Assembly (NCBI GenBank): GCA_038147755.1
Contig: JAYQTS010000010.1
Coordinates: 29,901-93,900, forward strand
Length of the DNA stretch: 64,000 bases
Direction: 5' to 3'
Source of the DNA: UBA5951 sp012269555
Lineage (GTDB): Bacteria > Pseudomonadota > Alphaproteobacteria > Puniceispirillales > Puniceispirillaceae
Positions 50,188 through 60,137 of the stretch are shown here, one piece after another. Position 1 is the first letter of the stretch; each line of letters starts with the position of its first letter. The notes below the pieces were generated by a model, which did no database searches, was not told where the DNA came from, and worked only from the letters and a program-made list of their open reading frames with translations. The position numbers were made by a program, and so were the translations under genes.

Positions 50188-50213
50188 AAAAAAAAGGCGG
50201 GTCAGAGCCCACC
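50188..50213 (-). terminator. intrinsic terminator 30 nt before rimP
   Basis: On the minus strand GGTGGG (50208-50213) pairs with CCCGCC (50196-50201) through six pairs including one G-U, with a 6-nt loop and at least seven T after it. It either ends the metK-trmB transcript or acts as an attenuator in the rimP leader. Confidence 0.75.
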
Positions 50214-50229
50214 AAATATTTTCGACACG

Positions 50230-50235
50230 ATTATA
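50230..50235 (-). promoter_or_regulatory. candidate -10 element (TATAAT) of the rimP-nusA-infB operon
   Basis: A perfect TATAAT on the minus strand between trmB and rimP. The -35 region is poor (no good hexamer 16-18 bp upstream). Transcription from here would start around 50223 and run almost at once into the terminator hairpin, so initiation here would imply regulated read-through. Confidence 0.35.
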
Positions 50236-50315
50236 CAAAAAGAGTATCACAACCTAGATAATCTTTCAAGTATATAAAAAAATTTCATATAAGCTAAAAC
50301 TCTAGACTAAAACAA

Positions 50316-51004
50316 TCAATTAGTCACTCTCTTAAAGTTAAACCAAGCTGGTTTTCGCCCTTCTATAATAGCCTTCCTCATATATCTACTCTCAGGCCAG
50401 TTCTTAGGTTTTATATTCCAGTCTTTAGGATGGTTGACGGACCATTCAAAATTCGGGTTTTCTAACATTCCTGCTAAAATCCAGTTTTTTGCATAAGAAT
50501 GGTCGGTCGCAATTCTGAGTTCCCCTCCAATTTTCATTAATCTACTGAGTTCTTCAAGATTATCTTTATTAATTATTCGTCTACTTGCATGTCTGTTTTT
50601 TGGCCAAGGATCTGGAAACATAATAAACACACCATCCAAACAATTGTTGGGCCATGATGAAACCTGTAACCGAATGTCATCTGGCCATATGCGAATATTT
50701 TTAATCTCATCATTTTTGCAATATCTTAAAAGCGAAATCACACCGTTCAGAAAGGGTTCAGCACCAATATAACCATTTTCAGGATGATTTTTAGCTTCCA
50801 TTGCTAAATGCTCTCCACCACCAAAACCTATTTCCAAAAATATTTTTTCTGGATGATGGGTAAATAAGCATGTTGGATGACTAAATTTATGGGGCAACAA
50901 ATACGCTCGCAAATTTTTTCAAGTAACCGCTTTGAAGCTTTACTTAGCCTTCTTCCTTTTCGTCTCCCGTAATAAGGCAGAAATTCTTCCATGGATAAAT
51001 TCAT
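50316..51004 (-). CDS. trmB: tRNA (guanine(46)-N7)-methyltransferase, frameshifted in assembly
   Basis: SAM-dependent enzyme that makes m7G46 in tRNA. The C-terminal frame (from 50912) contains IFLEIGFGGGEHLAMEAKNH (motif I), FIMFPDPWPKNRHASRRIIN and the signature ESRYMRKAIIEGRKPAW. Adding one base to the T6 run at 50914-50919 extends it upstream through LLEKNLRAYLLPHKFSHP to YYGRRKGRRLSK, the family N-terminus. Start is either ATG at 51004 or at 50992. It follows metK. Confidence 0.9.
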
Positions 51005-51029
51005 TGGTAAAATTAATATGCCTTAGCAA

Positions 51030-52207
51030 TCAAAAAAATGATTTCAATGAGTTAACCAAATCTGTGTTTTCCCAAGAAAATGTGTTTTTACCCATCTCTT
51101 GAAATTCACGTCCAAAATGGCCGTATGCAGAAGTGCAAGCATATATAGGATTATTTAGCTTCAAATGGGTCCGTATGCCCTTTGGTGATAGGTCAATTAA
51201 TTCCCGAATGGCATTTTCAATTTTCTTACTTTCAAATTTACTTCTGCCATGAGTATCTACATGTATAGATACAGGTTGAGAAACACCAATCGCATACGCA
51301 ATTTGTATTGTACATTTTTCAGCAAGTTCAGCGGCAACAATATTCTTTGCAAGGTATCTTGCTGCATATGCAGCTGACCTATCGACTTTAGTAGGATCTT
51401 TTCCAGAAAACGCTCCACCTCCGTGCGGGGCAGCACCCCATATGTGTCCACAATAATTTTTCGCCCAGTAAGTCCTGTGTCTCCATCTGGTCCACCTATT
51501 TCAAATTTTCCTGTGGGGTTTATAAGAAGTTTATCTTTTGACACCATCCAACCTTCCGGCAGTAAATTATCAATCAAAGGCGTAACTATATTTCTAATTT
51601 CTTGGGTATTTACCCCCTTTTTATGCTGTGTCGACAAAACTATAGTATCTACACCAAGGATTTTACCTGAGTCACTATATTTCAACGTAATCTGTGACTT
51701 TGAGTCTGGACCAAAAATTGAATCTTGTTCCTTTTTTCTATAATTAGCGAGAGTTTTTAAAATTAAATGAGAATAATGAATAGCAGCCGGCATCAGAGTT
51801 TTTGTTTCTATACAGGCATGGCCAAACATCAATCCTTGGTCACCCGCTCCTTCATCCTTGTTGCTTTTGCTATCAACACCTTGAGATATATCCACAGACT
51901 GCTCATGTAAATAATTAAAAAATTCAAAATGAGCATAATGAAATTTTTCCTGAAAATAACCTATATCCCTGACAGCCGAGCGGACTGCTGGCTCTATTTT
52001 TTCCATTATATCAGGAAGGAGCTTTTGGTTAGCTCTAACCTCCCCAGCTAATATAACGCGATTTGTTGTAGCTAAAGTTTCACACGCAACGCGAGCTTCA
52101 GGCTCATGTTCTAAAAACAAGTCCAAAACAACATCAGAGATCCTATCACAAACCTTATCTGGGTGACCCTCAGAGACAGATTCAGAAGTAAACAAGTAAG
52201 ACATCAA
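51030..52207 (-). CDS. metK: S-adenosylmethionine synthetase, frameshifted in assembly
   Basis: Makes SAM from methionine and ATP. The N-terminal frame (51257-52207) has SESVSEGHPDKVCDRISDVV and GDQGLMFGHAC. Adding one base to the C4 run at 51436-51439 gives GGAAPHGGGAFSGKDPTKVD, the conserved phosphate-binding loop, and continues as PVSIHVDTHGRSKFESKK to ENTDLVNSLKSFF with a stop at 51030. The repaired protein is about 392 residues, normal length. The alphaproteobacterial order trmB-metK-lnt is kept. Confidence 0.95.
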
Positions 52208-52216
52208 TAAATTCCG

Positions 52217-53791
52217 TTAAAATTTATTTGCTTTTTGCCCTCGCAAATGATTTTGGTCAAGAAAAACCGAACATAGGATCAAAATAAAGATTAATATAGT
52301 TGTAATTTTCCACCTATACCTAGAATATATTGTTGCTTCTTGTTTAAGTGGTAACAAAATATCTAAAATCCCTTTTTCAGAGAGGTTTATTTTACCAATA
52401 AGAATACCCTTGTAATCAAATGCAGCTGAAATTCCAGTGTTTGCAACACGGACTAAAGGCAACCCCTCCTCTATTGATCTAAGGCGTGCCTGACTTAAAT
52501 GCTGATAAGGGCCAAGCGTTTTTCCAAACCAAGCATCATTAGTTAAGTTTACTATAATGTCTGGTCTATCTTTTGATGAAAATAAAGCTGGAAAAATAAT
52601 TTCATAACAAATAAAAATTCCTAATTTAATATCATCTTTAGTGTACAATAATCCTTTATTTGGTCCTATATTAATATCCATCTTATTCCCAAATAAAGAT
52701 AAATTTTTAAAAGGAAAGTTATCTCTAAATGGAATATATTCTCCAAATGGAACACGTTTTTGCTTATCAATTATTCCAGCTGAATCACCATTAGTGTCAA
52801 ATAATATTGCAGAATTATATAATTTCTTATCCAGATCAAAACGAAGCATCCCAGATAAAAGCTCTGATTTATTATCTAATATTTTTTTAACAATATCATT
52901 AAATTCTTTTTTGGTGTTTGGCCAAATAGAAGGGTATGCAGCCTCAGGCCAAATTATTAATGATGCTGACGTTTTGTTCAATTTAGATAAAGCATATAAA
53001 CTATCTATATGTTGGTCTTTATATTCTGGCTTCCACCTCTGATTTTGTGGAATGTTTGGCTGCACAATCCTTATCAAATAATCTGAATTTTTTTCCAATT
53101 CTAAATTAATTGGTACAGAACCATAATCAATTCTCCAATAACCATAAAAAACACTTATTATAAAAGGCATAATACATAAAAAACATAGCTTCCAAGAACG
53201 AAGATATAGAAAACAAAGAGAAACGATAAATAAAAGCATGAGAAAGGCAGAACCATTTTGTCCTATCACAGATGCAATCTGAGACAAGTAAACATGAGTT
53301 AATATGAGATGTGATGGTGAGTTCCAAGGAAATCCTGTAAATAAAACAGACCTTCCTAATTCTGCTAAACCAATAAAAAGGACCGAAAATAATAGTCTAG
53401 ATATAATAGTTTTTCCGCAAATAAATACGAATAAACCCGCAAATGCCCAGAAAATAGATAAAAATGCTGGTAAACCAAACAAGCTAAAGGGTAATAATAA
53501 AATTTGCCATGAAATATCTACAAATAGAGATGCCGAGATCCAATAAAGTGAGGCAGCAAACCAACCAAAGGCAAATCCCCAAAATAACCACATAATTTGC
53601 CTCACAGACTTTGAACGCAATGAGTGAATAAAAAATGGAACAAATCCAAAAATTGCTGGAAAAATAAACAGAGGCGGAAGTGAAAATGAAGCTAACATGC
53701 CAAATAAAGCCATTGCAAATACCTGCAAAAAAAGCTCTTTCTGATGTAACTTATTGGATAATTTAATGAATTTAAATTCGGCTATTTTCAC
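52217..53791 (-). CDS. lnt: apolipoprotein N-acyltransferase
   Basis: Inner-membrane enzyme that adds the third acyl chain to lipoproteins. It has 524 residues: about six transmembrane helices in 25-225, then a periplasmic nitrilase domain with the catalytic Glu in WPEAAYPS, Lys in KQKRVPFGEYIPFRD and Cys in GIFICYEIIFPAL, and a final helix near 495-510. It lies between corC and metK, as in other alphaproteobacteria. Confidence 0.94.
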   Translation of the reverse strand: MKIAEFKFIKLSNKLHQKELFLQVFAMALFGMLASFSLPPLFIFPAIFGFVPFFIHSLRSKSVRQIMWLFWGFAFGWFAASLYWISASLFVDISWQILLLPFSLFGLPAFLSIFWAFAGLFVFICGKTIISRLLFSVLFIGLAELGRSVLFTGFPWNSPSHLILTHVYLSQIASVIGQNGSAFLMLLFIVSLCFLYLRSWKLCFLCIMPFIISVFYGYWRIDYGSVPINLELEKNSDYLIRIVQPNIPQNQRWKPEYKDQHIDSLYALSKLNKTSASLIIWPEAAYPSIWPNTKKEFNDIVKKILDNKSELLSGMLRFDLDKKLYNSAILFDTNGDSAGIIDKQKRVPFGEYIPFRDNFPFKNLSLFGNKMDINIGPNKGLLYTKDDIKLGIFICYEIIFPALFSSKDRPDIIVNLTNDAWFGKTLGPYQHLSQARLRSIEEGLPLVRVANTGISAAFDYKGILIGKINLSEKGILDILLPLKQEATIYSRYRWKITTILIFILILCSVFLDQNHLRGQKANKF

Positions 53792-53821
53792 CTTGGCTTG
53801 CTTCTTAAATTAACATTTAGT

Positions 53822-54661
53822 TTATTTTAGTTTATTAACCGAATGAATACCATCTATCTTCAACAATGTAATGCGTCGCGGATCTCCTTCGAGGACTTCA
53901 AACTCCAATCCACAGGGATGACGTATAACCTCACCTTTCACTGGAACTCTACCAGCCAGTTGGAATACGAGCCCAGCTACTGTGTCAATCTCTTCACGTT
54001 CTTCATCATCCACTAAAGGACCAACTAATTTTTCAAGATCATCAAGCTCTAGTCTCGCATCTGCTATTGCCGAATCTTCCTCTATTAGCTCGAAACGAGG
54101 CATTTCCATTTCATCATGTTCATCTTCTATTTCTCCAACGATCTCTTCTACAAGGTCTTCAATTGTAACAAGACCGTCGACACCCCCAAATTCATCAACT
54201 ACTAGAGCAAGATGGCGTCTTTTTAATCTCATCTCATGAAGTAAATCCATCACCCAAATTGAAGGCGAAACAAATAAAACAGGACGCATCAGTTTTTCTA
54301 AATCCGGCTTTGAGCCCTCAAGTAAGTGTGGCATTAGGTCTTTAATGTGAATCATTCCCAATATCAAGTCCATGGAACCGTTATGAACAGGCAGCCTGCT
54401 ATGATTAGCAGAGCAGATATGCGACATAACACTATCAATGTTTTCAGTCAGGTCTATAGAAACAATGTCAGCTCTTGGAACCATGAGACTCTCAGCTGTT
54501 AAATCTTTCAAATCTAAAATATTTCGTAACAAAGCGCTTTCATGATCATCAAAACTATCATTCGTGTTGTTTGAATTTTCAATTAGTTCTGATAATTCAT
54601 CTCTTACCGATTGCTTTCTAAAACTAAATGGTCCCATTTTGAAATTCTTAAGGAATGTCAT
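53822..54661 (-). CDS. corC: CorC/HlyC-family CBS-domain protein
   Basis: Cytoplasmic CBS-pair protein of 279 residues without the membrane DUF21 domain. LDLKDLTAESLMVPRADIVS starts the CBS region, followed by SRLPVHNGSMDLILGMIHIKD and LALVVDEFGGVDGLVTIEDL. The C-terminal transporter-associated domain has DEEREEIDTVAGLVFQLAGR. Linked in the literature to magnesium/cobalt efflux or envelope homeostasis; the exact role is unsettled. Starts 12 bp after ybeY. Confidence 0.92.
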   Translation of the reverse strand: MTFLKNFKMGPFSFRKQSVRDELSELIENSNNTNDSFDDHESALLRNILDLKDLTAESLMVPRADIVSIDLTENIDSVMSHICSANHSRLPVHNGSMDLILGMIHIKDLMPHLLEGSKPDLEKLMRPVLFVSPSIWVMDLLHEMRLKRRHLALVVDEFGGVDGLVTIEDLVEEIVGEIEDEHDEMEMPRFELIEEDSAIADARLELDDLEKLVGPLVDDEEREEIDTVAGLVFQLAGRVPVKGEVIRHPCGLEFEVLEGDPRRITLLKIDGIHSVNKLK

Positions 54662-54673
54662 AATTTTTTTTCC

Positions 54674-55273
54674 TCATAGCGAATAAGGGTTTGGAATATT
54701 AAAAATACCCAAAATTTTTTTTTCTTTGTTTTCCATAATCTGAGCTTGAAGTTCATCTTCGTGTTCATATCCAAGAAGATGCAAAACGCCGTGCACTATC
54801 AAATGATTTAGATGGTTTTTTAGAGGGATGTTCTTTGTTTTTGCTTCTTTATTAATAATTTCATATCCTAAAAATATATCACCAAGATGAAATTCATCTT
54901 CTGTATGATCAATGCTCCCGTCAGAAAAGGACAATATATTTGTTGGTACTGGTTTATTTCTAAAATCGGCATTCAGTTTACACATATGCGCATCATCTGT
55001 AGCTACAATTGAAAGGGTGGTTCGTTTATTTGGCAAAATTATAGGGTGAGATGAGAAGTTGATGACCGTTTCAATAATTACACCGAGCTCTTTCATATCT
55101 ATTAGGTGAAAAATACCTAACCAACATTTTTCTAAGATAGATATGCTAGCTTCCCCATCTTTAAATTTTAAGAGAACAAAACTATCATTGTTTTCAAAAT
55201 ATGTGTTATAGTAAGTGTCAGACTCTGGACTGTCAGATTCTTCTGAAGAGGCTTCTAAGATTTCTGTATGCAT
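54674..55273 (-). CDS. ybeY: endoribonuclease YbeY with acidic N-terminal extension
   Basis: Single-strand endoribonuclease for 16S rRNA 3' processing and ribosome quality control. The metal site HGVLHLLGYEHEDE (three histidines) and LNADFRNKPVPTNILSFS are clear. At 199 residues it is some 40 longer than usual. The first 40 or so residues are acidic (EASSEESDSPESDTYYNTYF) and have no Shine-Dalgarno before the ATG, so the true start may lie downstream, though no better ATG is evident. It sits between phoH and corC. Confidence 0.9.
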   Translation of the reverse strand: MHTEILEASSEESDSPESDTYYNTYFENNDSFVLLKFKDGEASISILEKCWLGIFHLIDMKELGVIIETVINFSSHPIILPNKRTTLSIVATDDAHMCKLNADFRNKPVPTNILSFSDGSIDHTEDEFHLGDIFLGYEIINKEAKTKNIPLKNHLNHLIVHGVLHLLGYEHEDELQAQIMENKEKKILGIFNIPNPYSL

Positions 55274-55373
55274 TTTTTTTCAAATAGTTTTCAATTACAT
55301 TAAAATGATGCTATAATTTTACTGTATTTGTCCAGTAAATTTCGTGTATGAAAACATAATCGATTTTAAAACA

Positions 55374-56345
55374 TTATTTTTTTTCTTCATTATAGGCTCT
55401 TAATATTCTGCCTACAACCGCATGTCTAATTACATCTTCACCAGACAAGCAAAAAATTCCAACACCTTTTATTTGTTTTAGTCTGGCAGTTGCATCAACC
55501 AAACCAGAGAGCTGATTTGGTGGCAGGTCTATTTGGGATAAATCACCCGTTATCACCATTCTAGAATTGTGACCGAGTCGCGTTAATACCATTTTCATCT
55601 GCACTGATGTAGTATTTTGAGCCTCATCAATTATCACAAAGGAATTACTCAATGTGCGGCCCCTCATAAATGCAAGTGGTGCTATCTCTATCTCACCGCT
55701 TACTAGCATCCTTTCTACCTTATCAACAGGCATCATGTCGTAAAGGGCATCGTAAAGTGGTCTAAGGTAAGGATCAACTTTTTCTTTCATATCTCCAGGC
55801 AAAAAACCTAGCCTCTCACCTGCCTCAACTGCAGGACGTGATAGAACTAATTTTTCGACTTTTTTACTTTTAAGATAATCGACTGCCATTGCGACTGCCA
55901 TATATGTCTTACCCGTACCAGCAGGACCAAGGCCAAATACAACTTCATTTTGACGCATTATTTTAAAATAATCTTCCTTGGTCGTGTGTTCGTGGAAAAT
56001 CTTTTCCGCCAAGTTGTAGCATACAAGTTAGGTTTAAAAGAGGGTTTTGAAGGTCATATCCATTTTCAACCAATCTTAATATATCCTCAATAAGTGGCCC
56101 GTCCGCGGCTGCTTGAGGGTCTGGGTCTGCAGATAGTTGCTTAAAAAATCTTTGGATAACATCCCCTGCAAGCTTTGTCTGTTCAGAAAATCCTTTGATT
56201 CTTAATTCGTTTCCAAAACTATCAATTGAAACGTTTAACGTTTTCTCAATTTTTGCTAAATTGACATTATATTGTCCGCAAAGTAATAATAATAAATCAT
56301 AGTCATCAAAAGTTAATCAAAAGCTTTTTCTTCTCTGCTATTCAC
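55374..56345 (-). CDS. phoH: PhoH-family ATPase, frameshifted in assembly
   Basis: PhoH-like P-loop ATPase, associated with RNA metabolism and usually paired with ybeY. The C-terminal frame (from 56012) has FGLGPAGTGKTYMAVAMAVD (Walker A), AGERLGFLPGDMKEKVDPYL and SFVIIDEAQNTTS (Walker B). The N-terminal part lies in other frames upstream: DDYDLLLLLCGQYNVNLAKI, then LSADPDPQAAADGPLIEDIL. At least two frame breaks are needed. The GTG at 56345, with AGG upstream, is my best start. This gene marks where sequence quality begins to fall. Confidence 0.85.
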
Positions 56346-56359
56346 TGGGATTACCTTAT

Positions 56360-57688
56360 TCAACTTACGATTTCTGCAAATAAAGAATTTTGTCTTCCAT
56401 CTAAAACTTTTACCCGTACTATTTTACCTATTAGACTTTCAGAACCTTCAAAATATACTGATTGCATGTAGGGCGTTCTAGCATTTAATTTGCCTCCTTT
56501 AACACCTCTTTGCTCAACGAGAACCTCAAATTCCATAGATTCACAATTTTTATTAAATGCATATTGCTGAGCATCTAATAATTGCTGCAACGCCAACAGA
56601 CGCTCCGATTTAATATGTTCTAAAACTTGTTCTGATTTATCTGCCGCAGGAGTACCGGGGCGTGCACTGTACTTAAAAGAATATGCTGACGCATATCCAA
56701 CTTTGTTTATTAAATTTATAGTATCTGCAAAATTCTATCCGTCTCTGGGAAACCCACTATAAAGTCCCCAGACATAGCCGCATCCTTTTCTAACAGAACG
56801 TAACCGCTCTATGATTCTTAAATAGTCTGATGCCGTATGGCGCCTATTCATAGCATGTAAAATTTTATCGGACCCTGATTGAATTGGCAAATGAAGATAT
56901 GGTATTAACTTATCTACCTCAGCATGGGCATTAATTAACTCATCATCCATATCCAATGGGTGAGAGGTTGTATAGCGAATTCGATAAAGTTCTGGTAGGT
57001 CTGCTAATTCTCGAATTAACCTACCAAGCCCCCATTCTTTCCCATCGAGCCCTCTCCGTGCCATGCATTCACATTTTGGCCAAGGAGAGTTAGTTCTTTG
57101 TGCCAGAAGAAATTAACTTTTTGCCTCGTCGATAATTGCTTTAGCAGAACGTGAAAACTCAGAACCTCTTGTATATGGATCAACGCAAAAGCTGCAAAAT
57201 TTATCGCACCCTTCCTGAACTGATAAAAAATGCAGCAGGTCCTCGTTTTCCTATTTTTCTGGCAAAAATCGAACTTTGTTTCTGGAGGAAAATCGGTGTC
57301 GATTAAATGCCTTCTGTCAACTGGATCTAACTTTGCAACTAAATCGAAGCCTATGATAGGTTTGCGGACCAACAACAATATCAACCCACGGAGCACGTTT
57401 TGTAATTTCCTCACCTTCAGCTTGTGCTACGCAACCTGCAACAACTATTTTTACATGCCGATTTTGTTGTTCTGCAGCACGCTCTTTTACTTTTCGAAGA
57501 CGACCAAGCTCTGAAAATACCTTTTCAGATGCTTTTTCTCTTATATGACAGGTGTTTATAACAATTATATCAGCGTCCTGTAAGTCTTTGCTTTCCTTAT
57601 AACCTAAAGGTAAAAGAGAATCTTTCATTCTGTCAGAATCATAAGTATTCATCTGGCAACCATATGTTTTAAGGAATAAATTCTTCAT
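56360..57688 (-). CDS. miaB: tRNA-2-methylthio-N6-dimethylallyladenosine synthase, several frame breaks
   Basis: Radical-SAM methylthiotransferase that modifies A37 of tRNA. The N-terminus LFLKTYGCQMNTYDSDRM and VINTCHIREKASEKVFSELG hold two cysteines of the first cluster, with the third in VVAGCVAQAEGEEI. The radical-SAM motif appears in another frame as EGCDKFCSFC, then YTRGSE. LIPYLHLPIQSGSDKIL and the C-terminal TRAM domain (ESLIGKIVRVKVLDGRQNSL) complete the protein. At least four frame changes interrupt it, all consistent with sequencing error. phoH follows 14 bp later. Confidence 0.88.
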
Positions 57689-57785
57689 AAATTCACAATC
57701 AATAGCAAATTAGTTAGTCATGGTTCAATTGGTCATTACGTTAAGTTTTATGACATTTCAAGTTCGATATAGGATTAGGCATATT

Positions 57786-58231
57786 TTAACTTTTCAACTT
57801 CCAAGAATATTCATAAGAATCAGATGAACAACCATCTCTAAAATAATAATTTTTTCGAATTCCAATTTTATTAAATCCAGTCTTCTCGTATAGAGAAATA
57901 GCGGCAAGATTATTTGAAGCAACACCTAGAAAGATTCTTCGAATACCGTTCTTTATACAATGTTTTTGAAGGTAGGAAACAAGTTCATAGGCAACGCCTT
58001 GTCTCCTTTGTTCTTTTATAACACCAATTTCAATAATATCAATTTCATCAAGTACATGAAATGGCAGATATAAGAACTTAAGGTATTGTTCATATGTCCA
58101 CAAAATCCAATGTGATAGGGTTTTTTAATGTTTCCAAAATGTAAATAGAGCTTTTATTATATAAATTAATTTTCTGATAGAGTTTAAAAACAGCTTCAAT
58201 ATTTTGGCATTAATTTTTTTATTTCAAACAT
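57786..58231 (-). CDS. rimI: ribosomal-protein-alanine N-acetyltransferase-like GNAT protein, frameshifted
   Basis: GNAT acetyltransferase related to RimI. The intact part (57786-58103) has IDIIEIGVIKEQRRQGVAYE, the acetyl-CoA loop (R-R-x-G-x-A), and IFLGVASNNLAAISLYEKTG then FNKIGIRKNYY. The N-terminal 45 residues continue upstream in other frames (MFEIKKLMPKY, EAVFKLYQKINLYNKSS). The position between tsaB and miaB is the conserved place for rimI. Confidence 0.82.
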
Positions 58232-58240
58232 CAAGCTAAA

Positions 58241-58962
58241 CTAAAAAGCATTTAATTGTTTATTTATCATTTTATTATTGCCGGGGCTAAATATAGCGGG
58301 AGTCGCGGGTGAACACTGTCCTTTATCCTGTAGCTGCCATGCTGCATAATTTGCTATATGCACAGCATTAAGCTTTTCCATAAAAATACTGCACCTTTGA
58401 AGCGTTTCCTGTATTACTATTAAATATATCAGATATCTTAGCAAACGGACCATATATTTTTACTATGTAACCAGACTTAATCAAATAATTCACTTTGATT
58501 TGCAGGTGTTCTAATGACAAATCCTCTATATCTTTTTGAACATTAATTTCTTGGTTAAATTCTTGACAATAATAAGATCCTCTTCTTGTGTCAGTAATTG
58601 CAAAATAACTATTTTATCATTATATTCGCCATCATTGGTCAGTTTATTATAACAAGAAAACCCCAACGCAGATAAGCCATTAACGCCATAATATTCTTTA
58701 CCTGTAGCAATACTAAAACCCGTTATAGCAGCAAGACAGGTTCGTATGCCCGTAAATGAACCAGGACCTCTCCCACCAACAAAAAAATCGATTTCATCTA
58801 AGTCAAGTTTAGCCTTGTTTTAAAGCTTTATGTACCTGAGTTATTATTCTTTCAGCATGGCCAAATTTTGCCTCAGTAATTTGATAAGAAAGAAGTTTGG
58901 AATCCCTGCCAAATGGCAACTGAACTCGATTCAGCCGAAGACTCTAGCGCAAGTAAAATCAT
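58241..58962 (-). CDS. tsaB: tRNA threonylcarbamoyl-adenosine modification protein TsaB, several frame breaks
   Basis: Partner of TsaD in t6A37 synthesis. The start at 58962 gives MILLALESSAESSSVAIWQ, the ASKHA-fold opening. In shifted frames come FVGGRGPGSFTGIRTCLAA (compare GRGPGSFTGLR of the family) and YYGVNGLSALGF. The last 70 residues are intact in one frame and end at 58241. At least four frame changes are required. Next to rimI as expected. Confidence 0.85.
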
Positions 58963-59067
58963 TTTTTTCTTTATAAATTTATTTTAATAGGCTTATGCAA
59001 ACAAAGTAGTATTTTTAAGTTAACAAATTATGGTATAATACAAAAATCAAATGGAAATTACGTTTTT
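58963..59067. promoter_or_regulatory. divergent gap between tsaB and deacetylase gene
   Basis: About 100 bp that must contain both promoters. It is AT-rich; I see no clear promoter pair or hairpin, and base-call quality here is poor. Confidence 0.3.
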
Positions 59068-60108
59068 ATGTTTAATCATCACCTACTTTTGTGTCTTTAT
59101 TAATTGGTTTCATTACCGTTGGCTTTAACGCAACATCACTCAACCAAGCTAAAGCGGCGGAGAAAATGATTATGCAACAGTAATAATGTACCATCGATTT
59201 GGTGAAAGTAGATATCCCTCAACAAATGTTACTATTGAACAATTCGAGTCCCATCTCGAATTTATTAAGCAGGGTAATTACACTGTGATGCCGCTAATAA
59301 AAATTATAGAAGCGCTGAAGTCTGGTGGCGAAATAAATGATAAAACTTTAGCCATTACAATAGATGATGCGTATTTATCGGTTTATAAAGAGGCTTGGCC
59401 ACGCTTACAGGAATATGGTTATCCATTTACAATATTTGTCGCAACAGACCCCGTAGATAATAATCTTAAAAACTACATGGACTGGGATCAAATACGTGAA
59501 TTACAGGAAGGTGGGGTAACAATTGGTTCCCAAACTAAATCCCACCCTCACATGCATAGATTATCCCCAATTAAGATAGAACAGGAAATTGCTATATCTA
59601 ACAAAAGGTTTTTGGAAGAAACTGGCCAATACCCCATGTTATTTGCCTATCCGTATGGTGAATATTCTCTAGATGTTGTAAAAGCCGTTAAGGATGCAGG
59701 ATTTATTGCAGCTTTCGGTCAAAATTCTGGTGTTTTATATGCTGATGATAATATGTTTGAATTACCAAGATTTGCGTTCAATGAAATTTTTTTATGGGTC
59801 TATTGATAGTAATAAAACTTGCACTTGATGGGAAACCCTTGCAGAGTGAGAGATATTATACCTCAAGACATGGTGTTAAAAAACAATCCTCCTTCCTTTG
59901 GATTTACTGTCGATAAATCACTTCACCAATAAACCAACTGAGATGCTTTTCTGGCGAATTTGGTCAACTTAATGTTGAAATATTAGGTCCAAGCGCGGAT
60001 ATTAGATTGCCTGGGGTTGAGAAAGGACCGCGTTCCCGGATAAATTGCACAATGCCTGCAGAAAATGGACGTTGGCGTTGGTTTGGTAGACAATTTCTTA
60101 CTAATTAA
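59068..60108 (+). CDS. secreted polysaccharide deacetylase, frameshifted at both ends
   Basis: NodB-fold carbohydrate esterase. The start at 59068 is followed, after a frame break, by a signal peptide (LIGFITVGFNATSLNQAKA). The middle (59186-59806) is intact: VIMYHRFGESRYPSTN, the metal aspartates in AITIDDAYLSVY, and VTIGSQTKSHPHMHRLSP, where Gln replaces the usual first His of the HTxxHP-type motif. FAYPYGEYSLDVVKAVKDAG is motif 3. The C-terminal part continues in another frame (FGQLNVEILGPSADIRLPGV) to a stop at 60108. Peptidoglycan or surface glycan is the likely substrate. Confidence 0.82.
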
Positions 60109-60137
60109 CTAGCATGCTATAATCAAAACGTTGTAAA

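Noticed and set aside
50188..50220. tRNA-like element before rimP, where enterobacteria have a tRNA-Met gene
   Set aside because: The GC-rich arms form only a short hairpin with a T-run; there is no T-loop, anticodon arm or 3' acceptor stem.
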